IMG/VR virus record: IMGVR_UViG_3300042091_002609
Coordinates: 1 to 32,321 of that record
Origin: a virus
Reading direction: 5' to 3' (one strand)
Length of the DNA: 32,321 nt
In this document: positions 21,356 through 31,432 of the stretch, in pieces
How positions within the stretch are numbered: the stretch's first letter is position 1
Layout of the letters: every line of letters starts with the position of its first letter
The notes under the pieces: generated by a model
The model's input: the letters and a program-made list of their open reading frames with translations, nothing else
Database searches by the model: none
What the model was told of the DNA's origin: nothing
Program-made: the position numbers and the translations under genes

Positions 21356-24300
21356 ATGGCCGATCAAGCAGAACGCGTAATTCTCGAGGCCGAGGACGAA
21401 GTCACTCCGGTAGTGAACAAGGCCAACGCTGGTCTTGATTCCTTCGAGAAGAAAGCGGAGTCATCCCACGGCAAGGTCATCCGGATCACCGACCAGACGC
21501 GATCATCGATCCAACGGCTGATCGCCTCGCTGGAAAAGCAGGCAGAGATTTATGGTAAGGGCGGTGTCGACCGGCTGATCGCGCAACGGGATAGCCTCCT
21601 CCAGAGGTACGCCAAGGAGCCGGCGGCCATCGACGCCATCACGCGTTCCTACGAGCGGATGATCGAAACTCAGAAAAGAGTCGATGCCGAGTCGGCGCTG
21701 GAGAAGCAGGCCCGGTCCGTCCAAACTTTCGGCGAGCGCGTCGCACAATCGATTGAGAATCCCGTTCAGGGAGCCGGTAGCGCAGTGGGGTCGTTACTTA
21801 CGAAGATTGGCCCTCTCGGGATAGGGCTGGCAGCCGGCGCCACCGCGATCGCCGGCTTCGCCGTCGCTACTTGGGATGCGGTGAAGAGCCTCGGCGAATA
21901 CGGCGTCCGAGTGAAGGATGCGGAACTCCGCACCGGCTTGACCGCGAAAGAGGTCGGGCAGTTCGGATTTGCCGCCCGCGCGGTGGGCGAGGATGTTTCC
22001 ATCTTCGAGCGCTTGATGCGTGGATTGACGGGCGCCGTTGAGGACAACGGAAAAGAAGGCGAGAAGGCCCGCCAGTGGCTTACGCGCTTTGGCGTGGACA
22101 TCCGTGCGGTGCGTACTGGCACGGAGCCCACCTCGCAGGTACTCCTTCAGGTGGCCAAGGGGCTGGAAGGACTGCCGCCCGGATTTGATCGGACTCGGGT
22201 CGCGATGGACCTCTTCAAACGCGCCGGCATCGAGGCCATCCCGGTGATGGATGGTTTGCGCGAACGCGTCGACCGAGCAAAGCAACTGGGATTTGGCATC
22301 ACCGAGGCCGATGTCAAGAAGTACGAAGAACTCAACCAGAAGGCTGTCGAGTTCGAAATGAAGTGGGAGTCCGCGGTTCGGTCCGTGAAAGCGATGCTAG
22401 TGGACCTGGCGAGCGCGTTTGGGTGGGTCCTGGATAAGATCTCGTCGCGACCGCCGGCGCCCACCAAGGCGTCTCAAGCCGAACAGCAGCAGCACGCCGC
22501 GCGCGTGTCCGCGCTCGAGGCCCAGGGCGTGCCCGCGCTTCAGGCGCAGATGGCCAGCCTACAAGCGCAGATGAACCAGTACAAGCCCGGCGTAACCGAT
22601 TGGCTGAAGGTGGGGGTGGCGGGGGTCGGAGCATATTTCGGGCTCAATCTTCCGTATGGGAAGTTGAGCTCCAATGCTCAGCAATACGGCCAAGCGGCGT
22701 CGCAGCTTGATTACGTGAAAGAGGCCCTCGATGCTCTCAACAACAAGCCACAGCCGCATCCGCCGCTGGGAGAACCGCCCACCAGCACCGGTGACAATGG
22801 CTTCGAGGCGGCCATGCGCCAAGCCCGGCGTGAACTGGCCGGGACTTCCGAGGATCGTTTTGCGGCAATTGCAGCAGAGCGGCAGGAAGCCATCAACGAA
22901 GCATTGGAGAAATTCAAAGGAAAGGCTGGTCCGCTAGTCGAATTACTCAAGCAGGTTTACGACGCAAAGTGGCTGAAGGAATACAACTCGGAGCAGGAGC
23001 GGACATCGAAAGAACTCGACCAGCAATCGCGGCGATGGGAGGAACTGAAGGACAAATCCGCGAAAGCGTCAGGCGCTGCGTTCCGCGAAGATATCGCCGA
23101 GGGCACCAAGAAGCTGGAAGAGCAGAGCAAAGCGGTGGCCAAGCTTGCCGCCGAATGGGTAAAGCTCCGAGATACCGGCGAGAGCCAAGCCATAGCACAC
23201 CAGAAGCGGATGATCTCGATCACCGGGGATGATCCGCTCGCGATCCTCAAAGCGCAGCAGGCGTTGGATCTTACGGAGATTCAGCAAAAGCGCCAGACGA
23301 GTTTGAGTAATCTGTCGAGCAACCCGCTCGAGGCCATCGAGGAGCGGGCAGTCGCAGAGAAGCAAGCGGCGAACTCTGTCGGCGAGCTCCGATACCAGTG
23401 GGAAGAGAAGGTCGCCGAGGTCCGGAAAAAAGCCGACCAAGAAGCGCAGCAGATGCTAGACCAGCAGGAGAAATCCATCGAGAAGGTCGCGGAGAAGCTC
23501 TACGACACGCTCTTTACGAAGCCTAAGGATTTCGGCAAAGATCTCGCGAAAACGATTCACCAGGAAGTACTCAAGCCAGTCGTTGAAGGTGTTAGCGGTA
23601 TTACCGCGAACGTCCTCCATCCAGTGATCTACGGCGACGACGGCAAGGGCGGCATCGCCGGCATTTTCAAGGGCCTGTTTGGCGGTGGCAAGGCGAGCGA
23701 TCCGGTAAAGGTATCGACGGACCAGAATACGGCCGCGACCATCCAGAACACGGCGCATATCGCGGCGATGACGGCCGTGCTGGCGGGCGCGATGGGCATG
23801 TCGGCGCCACCGATTCCCGCGGCCACCGGCATGCCTGGCGTCTCCCTGCCCAGCATCTCTGCGCCCGCTGTCTCGATCCCGACGCGGACCGGCGGTGGCG
23901 GTGGCGCGGGGAGCGTCACGGTGGCGGCTGGGCCTAGTTTCTCCGACCTTGCTAACCTGCCCCTGAACCACGACCGCCTCGCGCAGACGCTCGCTATGAG
24001 TGCGCCGATCAGCCAGACGGGACCGAACGGCTCGTTCGGTATGGCGGCGATGGCCAATCTGCCGATGAACCAGGACCGCCTGTCGCAGATGATTCAGATG
24101 GCGGCAGGGGGCAAGCTCCAGGGTCCTGGCGGCGGCTCGCAGATCCTCGCGAACCTCAAAAGCTCGGTCTGGAGCCAGAAGGAATTCACATCCCTTCAGG
24201 ACTCGGGCAGCAGCGACTTCGTGAGCGGGTTGGGTGCGGTGGCCAAGTCTCCGGCGGTCGGCGCCGCCGGGATGATGCTCGCCGAAAGCGGCCTGCTGGG

Positions 24301-24970
24301 TTCGCACCAGGGCACTTGGGGCGGCGTCGGCATGGGCGCTGCCGGAGGCGCGATGATCGGTTTTCAGATGGGCGGTCCGCTCGGCGCACTCATCGGCGGC
24401 GTGGCTGGCGCCGGCATCGGCATTGGCGAGAAACTCGCCGGTATCGAGTCCCCGCAGAAGAAAGCTCACGACGACATCAAGAGCATCTATGGCGTCGACA
24501 TCCCGCAAAACAGCGGGACCATCAAGCAGGTCGTGAGCATTGCGCAGTCCGAGTTCGGTAACGATATCGCCGTGGCTGTGCGGTCGCCCAAGATCCGACA
24601 ACTGGTGATGCTCTATTCGGAGGCCACCGGTCAGAAGATGCCGCTTTCGGCTTCGACACCATACGCCGGGAGCCTCGTGGAATCGGGCGGGAACCTCTAC
24701 CAGCAGGCCAGCTTCCAGAACAACGCCTGGCACAGTTACCAATCGGATCTTCCGGTGCTAGGCGGGCTTGGAGGCTCAGCGTATCCGACCACTCCGGGTC
24801 CGAATACTTCGAGCGGCACGGGCTCGACGTACCTGTCGCTCAATATCAACGGGCAGCCGATCACAGCGGACTTCGTCGCTGACAAATCGCTGGCTGCTCA
24901 AAATGCGAGCTACGGACGGACCCAGCAGGCGGCGAACCTGCAGGTGCCCGGCCTCATGGTTGCCGGCTAG
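21356..24970 (+). CDS. Tail tape measure protein
   Basis: From ATG 21356 (one base after the previous stop) the product has 1204 residues. N-terminus ADQAERVILEAEDEVTPVVN, then long coiled-coil runs (residues about 30-140 and 500-740, many QxxxQE and KxxEE repeats). A hydrophobic segment GIGLAAGATAIAGFAVATW follows residue 155. The C-terminal third is Gly/Ala/Met-rich, with GGVGMGAAGGAMIGFQMGGP and GALIGGVAGAGIGIGEKL, typical of the membrane-inserting part of tape measures. It sets tail length; with the common rule of about 0.15 nm per residue the tail would be near 180 nm. That value is an estimate. Confidence 0.93.
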   Translation: MADQAERVILEAEDEVTPVVNKANAGLDSFEKKAESSHGKVIRITDQTRSSIQRLIASLEKQAEIYGKGGVDRLIAQRDSLLQRYAKEPAAIDAITRSYERMIETQKRVDAESALEKQARSVQTFGERVAQSIENPVQGAGSAVGSLLTKIGPLGIGLAAGATAIAGFAVATWDAVKSLGEYGVRVKDAELRTGLTAKEVGQFGFAARAVGEDVSIFERLMRGLTGAVEDNGKEGEKARQWLTRFGVDIRAVRTGTEPTSQVLLQVAKGLEGLPPGFDRTRVAMDLFKRAGIEAIPVMDGLRERVDRAKQLGFGITEADVKKYEELNQKAVEFEMKWESAVRSVKAMLVDLASAFGWVLDKISSRPPAPTKASQAEQQQHAARVSALEAQGVPALQAQMASLQAQMNQYKPGVTDWLKVGVAGVGAYFGLNLPYGKLSSNAQQYGQAASQLDYVKEALDALNNKPQPHPPLGEPPTSTGDNGFEAAMRQARRELAGTSEDRFAAIAAERQEAINEALEKFKGKAGPLVELLKQVYDAKWLKEYNSEQERTSKELDQQSRRWEELKDKSAKASGAAFREDIAEGTKKLEEQSKAVAKLAAEWVKLRDTGESQAIAHQKRMISITGDDPLAILKAQQALDLTEIQQKRQTSLSNLSSNPLEAIEERAVAEKQAANSVGELRYQWEEKVAEVRKKADQEAQQMLDQQEKSIEKVAEKLYDTLFTKPKDFGKDLAKTIHQEVLKPVVEGVSGITANVLHPVIYGDDGKGGIAGIFKGLFGGGKASDPVKVSTDQNTAATIQNTAHIAAMTAVLAGAMGMSAPPIPAATGMPGVSLPSISAPAVSIPTRTGGGGGAGSVTVAAGPSFSDLANLPLNHDRLAQTLAMSAPISQTGPNGSFGMAAMANLPMNQDRLSQMIQMAAGGKLQGPGGGSQILANLKSSVWSQKEFTSLQDSGSSDFVSGLGAVAKSPAVGAAGMMLAESGLLGSHQGTWGGVGMGAAGGAMIGFQMGGPLGALIGGVAGAGIGIGEKLAGIESPQKKAHDDIKSIYGVDIPQNSGTIKQVVSIAQSEFGNDIAVAVRSPKIRQLVMLYSEATGQKMPLSASTPYAGSLVESGGNLYQQASFQNNAWHSYQSDLPVLGGLGGSAYPTTPGPNTSSGTGSTYLSLNINGQPITADFVADKSLAAQNASYGRTQQAANLQVPGLMVAG

Positions 24971-25020
24971 TGAACCCCTATTTCTTCACCGCCATCACGC
25001 GGCAGTAACGAAAAACTTCG

Positions 25021-25440
25021 ATGCCTGGAAATCTGCTCGCAGCCGTGCCGAACGGCGTCATGCCGTTCACGCTCTGCAACTCGTTCACCGAGGAGCGTGA
25101 ATATGCACAGCTCCAGAACCAGTATTCGGACGGCACGATTCAGCGATCGCAACTCGCGCAGACATCGCGCCGCACGTTTAAGCTCACTAAGCGCCTCAAC
25201 GCCACGCAGCTTTCCGCGCTCTACACCTTCCTCGCCGGCCAGAACTTCGGCGCGACGCCGTTCCTCTTCTACGATCCGTTCGACGTGCTCGCGGGGCAGG
25301 AGATTGGCAGCAACTTCGATCCCACCGGCAACAATCCGCAGGGCCGAGTCACGGTCCGTTTCCGCACTACGACCTGGGCCCAGATGACGGATATCTGCCG
25401 GACCAACATTTCGAACCTGCAATTAGTCGAGGTGGCCTGA
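25021..25440 (+). CDS. Minor tail protein (gpM-like position)
   Basis: Product of 139 residues. It reads FTLCNSFTEEREYAQLQNQY, SDGTIQRSQLAQTSRRTFKL, LSALYTFLAGQNFGATPFLF and YDPFDVLAGQE, a beta-rich pattern common to small tail-tip proteins that follow the tape measure, such as gpM or distal tail proteins. The stop overlaps the ATG of the giant tail-tip gene. The N-terminal region of the next gene (FYGGIGPRKFTFQRPNLGWT, LRSFWESMQGPWQAFTY) shares the same general pattern, so the two may be paralogues. Confidence 0.75.
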   Translation: MPGNLLAAVPNGVMPFTLCNSFTEEREYAQLQNQYSDGTIQRSQLAQTSRRTFKLTKRLNATQLSALYTFLAGQNFGATPFLFYDPFDVLAGQEIGSNFDPTGNNPQGRVTVRFRTTTWAQMTDICRTNISNLQLVEVA

Positions 25441-28400
25441 TGGCAGACCAAATCGGCCGAATCGTAATCCCGTCGACGACGCTCTCGACGGGCGGGACGG
25501 GGATCTCCGGAACGCAAGTCTTCCCTCTCACCACGCAGCCGCCTTTCGGCTTCTCCATCGACCGCCCTATCATCGTGCATCGCTTCGGGAGCATGGACGC
25601 CAAGCAGGAGCAGGTGTTCTACGGCGGCATCGGCCCGCGAAAGTTCACCTTCCAGCGGCCCAACCTCGGATGGACCGAGGCGCGCCAGCTTCGTTCCTTC
25701 TGGGAGTCGATGCAGGGGCCTTGGCAGGCCTTCACCTACACCGTTCCAAACGCTGGCGGCACGCAATCGCGAGTGCTGGTAACGTTCGAAGAGTCCCCGG
25801 TCTCGTTCGCTTACCTGCGCAGCGCGTGCCAAGTCGGCCTCAATCTCATCGAGGTGGTCGATCCGACGCAAGCGCCGAACTATCAGGTCTCGTCCAGCTG
25901 CCTGCGGTTCCCGTCCGGCGCCATGACAACAGCGCTGCTCTCCGAAGTCCAGGAGATGGTTCCGCTCATCCACATCCGAGTGCGTGAAACCGCCGTGCCG
26001 GATATCTGGCTCTCGGATCGCCGCGTTACCCTTACGGACGCGACCACCGGCGGCGCGGTCGCCGCGGCGATGGGCTGGGCGGGCAGCTCGCAGCTTTACT
26101 TGCCGCGCCTCATAGGGATCGGCGAGCGAGGCTCCGACACGCTGATTTCGCAGGACATCAAAGGGTCCTCCGACAACGTGCGCTTCGAGTTCGGCAATGC
26201 GGACCGCGCGATGACCGCGCTCGGGAACGATACCGACCTCAAATACGCCGCCATCGATTTCTGCGCTTACCACGTCAACTCGGGCACCATCATCCAAATC
26301 TGGAAGGGCGTTATCCAGAGCTTTGTCAGCGACGGAACCCCGACCTTCAGCCTGTCGTGCTCGGACGGGTTCTTCCAGATCATGAACCAGTACCCAGAGC
26401 GGCAAGCGAGCCGGATGTGCTGGAAGAACTACAACGACGGCGTGTGGTGCCCTTGGGCGACGCGGGGCGCGAGCGCGGCGGCTGTGGTGGCGGCGGGCGG
26501 CGATCCGACCAGCTGCGACTACTACCTCGAATCGGCGAACGGCTGTCAGGTCCACGGCATGACGGCTTACTTCGGCGGGCAGCAGGCCGATCCGCAGGGC
26601 GTCACGATCCTGGACGACTCTACCGGCTTTATCGGGTTCGGGCGCAACGTGGTCACCGCGACCTCGATCATCTCGGAGACGATCTGGGGCATGGCCCTGC
26701 CGGAAATCTGGTGCAACAGCGGCGGGAACCCGCTTTATGCGTTCATAGCGAACGCTCTGATGGTCTCGTACCGCGACGAATCGACGTATGCCGATTCGCT
26801 GGGCATCGTGGGAGCTGGGCCGATTGGCGGCTATACGCAGTCGTGCGTGGTGCAAAACGCCGATGGCTACCGCTATGTGGTGTCGCCGATGGTCGACGGA
26901 TACACATGGCAGGGCTTCAAGGTCAACGGAAACCTCAATATCACCAAGAACCAGCCCGGCATGGGCTTGCGGCAGGTCCTCGGCAACGACCCGGTGAACC
27001 CGACGACCGATTACTTCTCGCTCGGGCAGGGCACGCCGCAGGTTTGGGAGCCGAACAACTACGCGGCGGGGGTGGCGCTGTGCGAGTTGCGTATCACCAA
27101 GTCGAGCACCATCCAGCCGTCGACGCCGGATCAGCACAGCATGACCGTGCCCATCGATTACGGGCTCACGGGATACATCTGGGACGCGAACGGCAACCGC
27201 TCGTCGGTCATGGGCCTGATCAACCCGTTCTGGATTTGCGTCAACATGCTGCTACGAGCCACCGGCCTCTCGCACGGCGTCGCGCCACCGATCACCACGC
27301 AGTCCATCGTGGTCACCCTGCCGCCGAGCAGTTTCTTCAGCTTTGTGGGTTCCACGGTTGGCACGTGGGTTTCGCTTGGGCTGCTCATCTCCGGTTGGGT
27401 ATTGATGGACGGGATGATGCTGGTCGCAGGCCTTGTCGCCTTGATCGGTAGTGCGTTCGTCGGGAACGAATTCAGCGTCCCGATGAGCAACGCAGCGAAT
27501 CAGGCAGAGACACTGCTGCAGCAGAACCATTCCGCCTGGCAGGCGCTCGCGCCGATTTATCAGACGACCGCCAACCAGGTGACGTTCATCGCAAACTTCA
27601 ACACAGTCTGGAACGCGTACGTGCAGGCGTGCGTGGTGATCGCCGGCAATAATCCGACCGGCAACGCCGAGAAGGCGCTGGTCGCGTCAGTCGAGGACCG
27701 GATGCGGCCCGGTGCAACGCTGACGGTCGGCAGCATGACCTTTACGGGCGAAGGTAAATACGACTGGTTCGCTTACTACCTCGACCCGATCCAAAACAGC
27801 CCGCTGCCGGGCAACAGCATGCCCACACTCGACAATCCCACCGAGCAATTGAGTATGTTCGTGCTGTCATCGCTCACGAACAGCCAGGGTACGGGCGCTG
27901 CCGATATCGCCGCCACTCAAGTGCCAGCGATCCTCGGCACCGGCAACGAGACGCAGTTCCAATTCCAGGGCGTGATTTCGAGCCAGAAGCCTTTCCGCGA
28001 TTGGCTCACGGAGGTCTTGAACTGCTGCCTCGGCTTCTACGCGTGGGAGTTCGGCCAGCTCAAGCTCGGCATTCGCATCAACGCGAGCGCCGTCGACGCT
28101 TACACCATCGCGAACATTCTGTTCCAGTCTCTCCGGCTCACGCCGATCACCGCAGCCTTCGAGCACCTGGTCATCTCCTATGCGGACGTGGCCTATCAAT
28201 ATCAGGCCAACACCGCCGAGTACTCCGATAAGAGCCACGCGGCTTACTACGGCCGCTCAGGCTCGCCCCTGACCAGTCAAATGCACTCGGTCGGCATTTC
28301 GACGTTGAGCCAAGGGTTGCGGATCGCGGCTACGCGCACGCGCGAGGAGTGCGGCGGCGTCACGCCGATGGAGTGGCGGAACGCCCGCAATGCCGTGTGG

Positions 28401-30590
28401 CAGACGACGCTGCTCGGGCTCAACAACGAGATCGGGCAGGTGGTCTCGATGACTCACCCCGATATCCCCGGCGCCCGCGGCACGTGCAATGTGACCGGCG
28501 CGATCGCGACCTGGGTAAGCGGCGACCCTTGGACGTATGCAGGCACTGCCGACGGCGACACTGAACTGGTCGACAAAGAAATCCTGATCGGCGGCGAGCA
28601 GGTATTGATTACGGCGGTCGCCAGCGACGGCACCACCATCACGACGAATCCGCCGCCTCCAACCGGGACCGGCCTTGGCTTCCAGGTCATCACGATGTGC
28701 TTCCTCGTCCAGCGCTGGACGCTCAAGAAAGACTGGTCGGTCCAGATTGAAGGCCAGACTGTCACCAAGTCAATGTACGACCTCGATGTCGGCCCGAAGC
28801 CCACCGACGTCGCGCCCGCGCCACCGCCACCGATCTTCTACCCGATCCCGTTCGGCCCGGCGTGGGCCCCGTACCAAATCCAAGCGGCTGCCAACGACGC
28901 TCTGTTTCCCGGTGAGTGGACCTTCGACTCAGACCAGGAATACAACACCCTTTCGGACGGCAGCCAGCAGGCTGTGATGCTGATTACCGGCAAGCTCCCG
29001 GTAACGCAGTTCAGCCCCACCGGCGCGGGCGCACCGGCCATCGGATCTATTGCGCAGTCCTCGACGGGCGGATCGGTTCCGGCCTGCGCGACGCTTTACC
29101 TGTCGATCTGCGCGCTCGACGCCAACGGCCTGCCATCGGTGCCCTCGAACATCGCCGTTCTCGGCACCGGCATCCTCGGGACGGACAGCTTCACGTTAAA
29201 CAACATCACGTGGCCGGCGGTCACCGGCCTTGCCAGCTTCGTGCTTTTCATCGGCGTCGAGGACGATCTGATCTGCGAGCAAATCACGGGCACGCTCACG
29301 CCGACCGGCAGTGGCACGACGTACGGCCCGGCTTCCATCTCGTTCAGCGGCCTGGTGGCCCGGTCCACGTGGGCGATGCCGACGCCGTACGTGAGCCGGG
29401 TGCGAGTGAAGGCAAAGCTGCTGGTGCACTCCGGCGTGGCCGGAATTGGGGTGACCGGCTTGACGACTAACACGGTCATCTGCGCATGGATGGTGGATCC
29501 GGCCGGAACCTTTGATCCCACCGGCCGCATCCTCTCCGCGATAGGAGGGCCCAATGGAAAGACGCCGTTCGCGAGCTTCAACATCACTGCGTTTAATAAG
29601 ACGACCGGCGCCATGACGGTCGACCGGGACCCGACAGGCATCCTGCTCATTGGTGATGCGGTAGTTATCCGGTTCGTCGGCACATCCTTAACAGCGAACC
29701 CAACATTGGTCACCCAGGTAACCGATACCGGCTGTCTGAATATCACCAACGGCTACGGTGGCATGAAGCCGGGGGCCGAGGTTGGGAATCTGATTCGGAT
29801 TATCCGGGGCACCGGGCGCAACCAGCCGCCCTCCTCTATCACCGCGAACACGGCGACCCAGCTTACCTTCCAGCCTCCTCTGCTGATGGATATCACGACC
29901 GTCTGGATCGTCGAGGGGCCGAGTTGGGCCAATCAAGCCGATTCGAGCGCGGCGGGCAACGCCTCGCCGGCCACGCCCACTACACTTTCGCTCCCGACCC
30001 AGAATTTCATCCTGCAGCCCATGCTGATCGCGGGCTTCACCGTCGACGTGAACGGCAATGAATCTCCCGACGACGGAAGCGCCCCGGTCCGCGAGGACTG
30101 GATCTACGGCACGCTCGGGACGGTTACCGTTACCCAAAGCACGACGCAGCTGGCGAAACATTGCACCGTGCAGTTCGACACTTCGCAAGTCGCCGGCACC
30201 ACGAGCCAGCTGAATGCCGGTATCGCGGCGGGTGCGACAGCGATGGTCCTAAATTCCAACTACACGGAACCGAATGGCACCTACCTCACGATCGACAGCG
30301 AGTCGTTCCTGGTGACGGCGGGCACCGGCACCCCGAACCTTACCGTCATGCCCGGGCAGCTGGGCACCGCGCAAGCCCAGCACGCCGCGGATGCGACCAT
30401 CTCCATACCTGGGTGCCTCGTGTACACGCTCCAGCAGCCCGGGCAGGTGCCCAATCAAAACTTCTACGGCCACAAAAACTCACCCGATATCAATTATGTG
30501 AAGGTCATCAGCCCCTCCGGCGCGTGCTGGCTGCTCACCGATATGAGCCCGGCGCGCGGAACGCTCTACTTGAAAGCGCCCGCACAATGA
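25440..30590 (+). CDS. Giant tail-tip protein: gpM/gpL-like part plus gpJ-like hub
   Basis: A single 1716-residue frame, far longer than lambda gpJ (about 1130). Residues 1-140 look like a gpM/distal tail unit. Residues 160-380 look gpL-like and hold a four-cysteine set at C327, C337, C359 and C369; lambda gpL binds an iron-sulfur cluster through four cysteines in its C-terminal part. Around 410-460, IISETIWGMALPEIW and GIVGAGPIGGY look like the start of a hub domain. Residues 631-674 are two hydrophobic segments. Residues about 890-1130 (VISSQKPFRDWLTEVLN, GFYAWEFGQLKLGIRIN, VVSMTHPDIPGARG, MYDLDVGPKP) match gpJ-like hub sequences. The C-terminal 550 residues are Gly/Thr-rich beta repeats likely used for host contact. 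ATG overlaps the previous stop. Confidence 0.88.
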   Translation: MADQIGRIVIPSTTLSTGGTGISGTQVFPLTTQPPFGFSIDRPIIVHRFGSMDAKQEQVFYGGIGPRKFTFQRPNLGWTEARQLRSFWESMQGPWQAFTYTVPNAGGTQSRVLVTFEESPVSFAYLRSACQVGLNLIEVVDPTQAPNYQVSSSCLRFPSGAMTTALLSEVQEMVPLIHIRVRETAVPDIWLSDRRVTLTDATTGGAVAAAMGWAGSSQLYLPRLIGIGERGSDTLISQDIKGSSDNVRFEFGNADRAMTALGNDTDLKYAAIDFCAYHVNSGTIIQIWKGVIQSFVSDGTPTFSLSCSDGFFQIMNQYPERQASRMCWKNYNDGVWCPWATRGASAAAVVAAGGDPTSCDYYLESANGCQVHGMTAYFGGQQADPQGVTILDDSTGFIGFGRNVVTATSIISETIWGMALPEIWCNSGGNPLYAFIANALMVSYRDESTYADSLGIVGAGPIGGYTQSCVVQNADGYRYVVSPMVDGYTWQGFKVNGNLNITKNQPGMGLRQVLGNDPVNPTTDYFSLGQGTPQVWEPNNYAAGVALCELRITKSSTIQPSTPDQHSMTVPIDYGLTGYIWDANGNRSSVMGLINPFWICVNMLLRATGLSHGVAPPITTQSIVVTLPPSSFFSFVGSTVGTWVSLGLLISGWVLMDGMMLVAGLVALIGSAFVGNEFSVPMSNAANQAETLLQQNHSAWQALAPIYQTTANQVTFIANFNTVWNAYVQACVVIAGNNPTGNAEKALVASVEDRMRPGATLTVGSMTFTGEGKYDWFAYYLDPIQNSPLPGNSMPTLDNPTEQLSMFVLSSLTNSQGTGAADIAATQVPAILGTGNETQFQFQGVISSQKPFRDWLTEVLNCCLGFYAWEFGQLKLGIRINASAVDAYTIANILFQSLRLTPITAAFEHLVISYADVAYQYQANTAEYSDKSHAAYYGRSGSPLTSQMHSVGISTLSQGLRIAATRTREECGGVTPMEWRNARNAVWQTTLLGLNNEIGQVVSMTHPDIPGARGTCNVTGAIATWVSGDPWTYAGTADGDTELVDKEILIGGEQVLITAVASDGTTITTNPPPPTGTGLGFQVITMCFLVQRWTLKKDWSVQIEGQTVTKSMYDLDVGPKPTDVAPAPPPPIFYPIPFGPAWAPYQIQAAANDALFPGEWTFDSDQEYNTLSDGSQQAVMLITGKLPVTQFSPTGAGAPAIGSIAQSSTGGSVPACATLYLSICALDANGLPSVPSNIAVLGTGILGTDSFTLNNITWPAVTGLASFVLFIGVEDDLICEQITGTLTPTGSGTTYGPASISFSGLVARSTWAMPTPYVSRVRVKAKLLVHSGVAGIGVTGLTTNTVICAWMVDPAGTFDPTGRILSAIGGPNGKTPFASFNITAFNKTTGAMTVDRDPTGILLIGDAVVIRFVGTSLTANPTLVTQVTDTGCLNITNGYGGMKPGAEVGNLIRIIRGTGRNQPPSSITANTATQLTFQPPLLMDITTVWIVEGPSWANQADSSAAGNASPATPTTLSLPTQNFILQPMLIAGFTVDVNGNESPDDGSAPVREDWIYGTLGTVTVTQSTTQLAKHCTVQFDTSQVAGTTSQLNAGIAAGATAMVLNSNYTEPNGTYLTIDSESFLVTAGTGTPNLTVMPGQLGTAQAQHAADATISIPGCLVYTLQQPGQVPNQNFYGHKNSPDINYVKVISPSGACWLLTDMSPARGTLYLKAPAQ

Positions 30591-31432
30591 CACCGACACC
30601 ATCGGACTGGATTCAGATCAACGGTCCCGGCGCGACCTCGCTGGGAGGCGTGGGCGGCGCGATCGCCGCGAGCGATGCGCTCGGGAACAAGGCTACTTTT
30701 TTTTCGGGCTTCGGCAATCCGATCCTGCCAGGCGTCGACAAGGGCACGCGACACATCATCTCCCAGGCGGCGACGCCATCGGCCTTGTATGCGTTCCTGG
30801 CGCAGCCACCGGCGGCGGGCTCATTCACATTCGACATCCTGCTCAGCCAGGATGGCGGCAACACGTGGAACTCGATTTTAAATAACCCGATCAGCATGAC
30901 CGCCTCCGGGCCAACCACATCGAACGACTTCGCGCCCACCAGCGGCTTTGCGGTGACCAACCTGCTGCGCCTCGACATCCTCTCGACCGGCATAGGCCCG
31001 GGCTTCGCAAACGGCTTCCAGTGCGTGCTGGCCCTGGCGAGCGTGACGCCGCCCTCGTTTGACCGCGCCACCATGAACTTCGGCTTGATCTCAGCGCCGC
31101 CACCAGCGCGCGATTTTGGCGGCTACTATCTGGTGGTCCGCAAGAATCAGCCGAGCACGATTTATATCCAGGTCAAGCAGCCGCCCCTCGCGAACGTCAC
31201 GCTCGACATCCAGGTGTTGCGTCCCGGTGTCGCAACCTGGACGTCAATCTTCCCTGCGGGTGGGCAGCCGGTAATCGAGCCGACGATCAACGGCACGCTC
31301 GCGAGCCAAACGTTCGCGCCTAGCCTTTCATTTGAGCCGGGCGACCTGCTGCGGCCCTACATTCTCAGCGGTCCGTCGGCATCCGGCACCGGCACCGGCT
31401 ACAGCGTGGTTCTCGACATGGAGGTCCAATGA
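30587..31432 (+). CDS. Distal tail protein, unknown
   Basis: From ATG 30587, overlapping the previous stop (ATGA), the product has 281 residues. The longer frame from 30161 lies inside the giant gene and is not used. The sequence is beta-rich with few charges: FTFDILLSQDGGNTWNSILN, YYLVVRKNQPSTIYIQVKQP, VTLDIQVLRPGVATW and a C-terminal GYSVVLDMEVQ. SQDGG-x-TWNS resembles an Asp-box or BNR-like turn found in tail proteins. It probably decorates the tail tip. Its stop overlaps the next ATG. Confidence 0.6.
   Translation: MTPTPSDWIQINGPGATSLGGVGGAIAASDALGNKATFFSGFGNPILPGVDKGTRHIISQAATPSALYAFLAQPPAAGSFTFDILLSQDGGNTWNSILNNPISMTASGPTTSNDFAPTSGFAVTNLLRLDILSTGIGPGFANGFQCVLALASVTPPSFDRATMNFGLISAPPPARDFGGYYLVVRKNQPSTIYIQVKQPPLANVTLDIQVLRPGVATWTSIFPAGGQPVIEPTINGTLASQTFAPSLSFEPGDLLRPYILSGPSASGTGTGYSVVLDMEVQ

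Noticed and set aside
23456-24742. A 428-residue - strand frame opposite the tape measure
   Set aside because: His/Arg/Asp-rich antisense frame with no recognisable domain; the tape measure frame is convincing.
25269-27137. A 622-residue - strand frame opposite the tail-tip gene
   Set aside because: Its composition (many Arg, His, Pro, Ala) is that of an antisense frame in GC-rich DNA; the + strand frame has clear gpL-like sequence.
26357-27451. A 364-residue + frame inside the tail-tip gene
   Set aside because: Out-of-frame shadow, rich in Arg and Gly, with no domain pattern.
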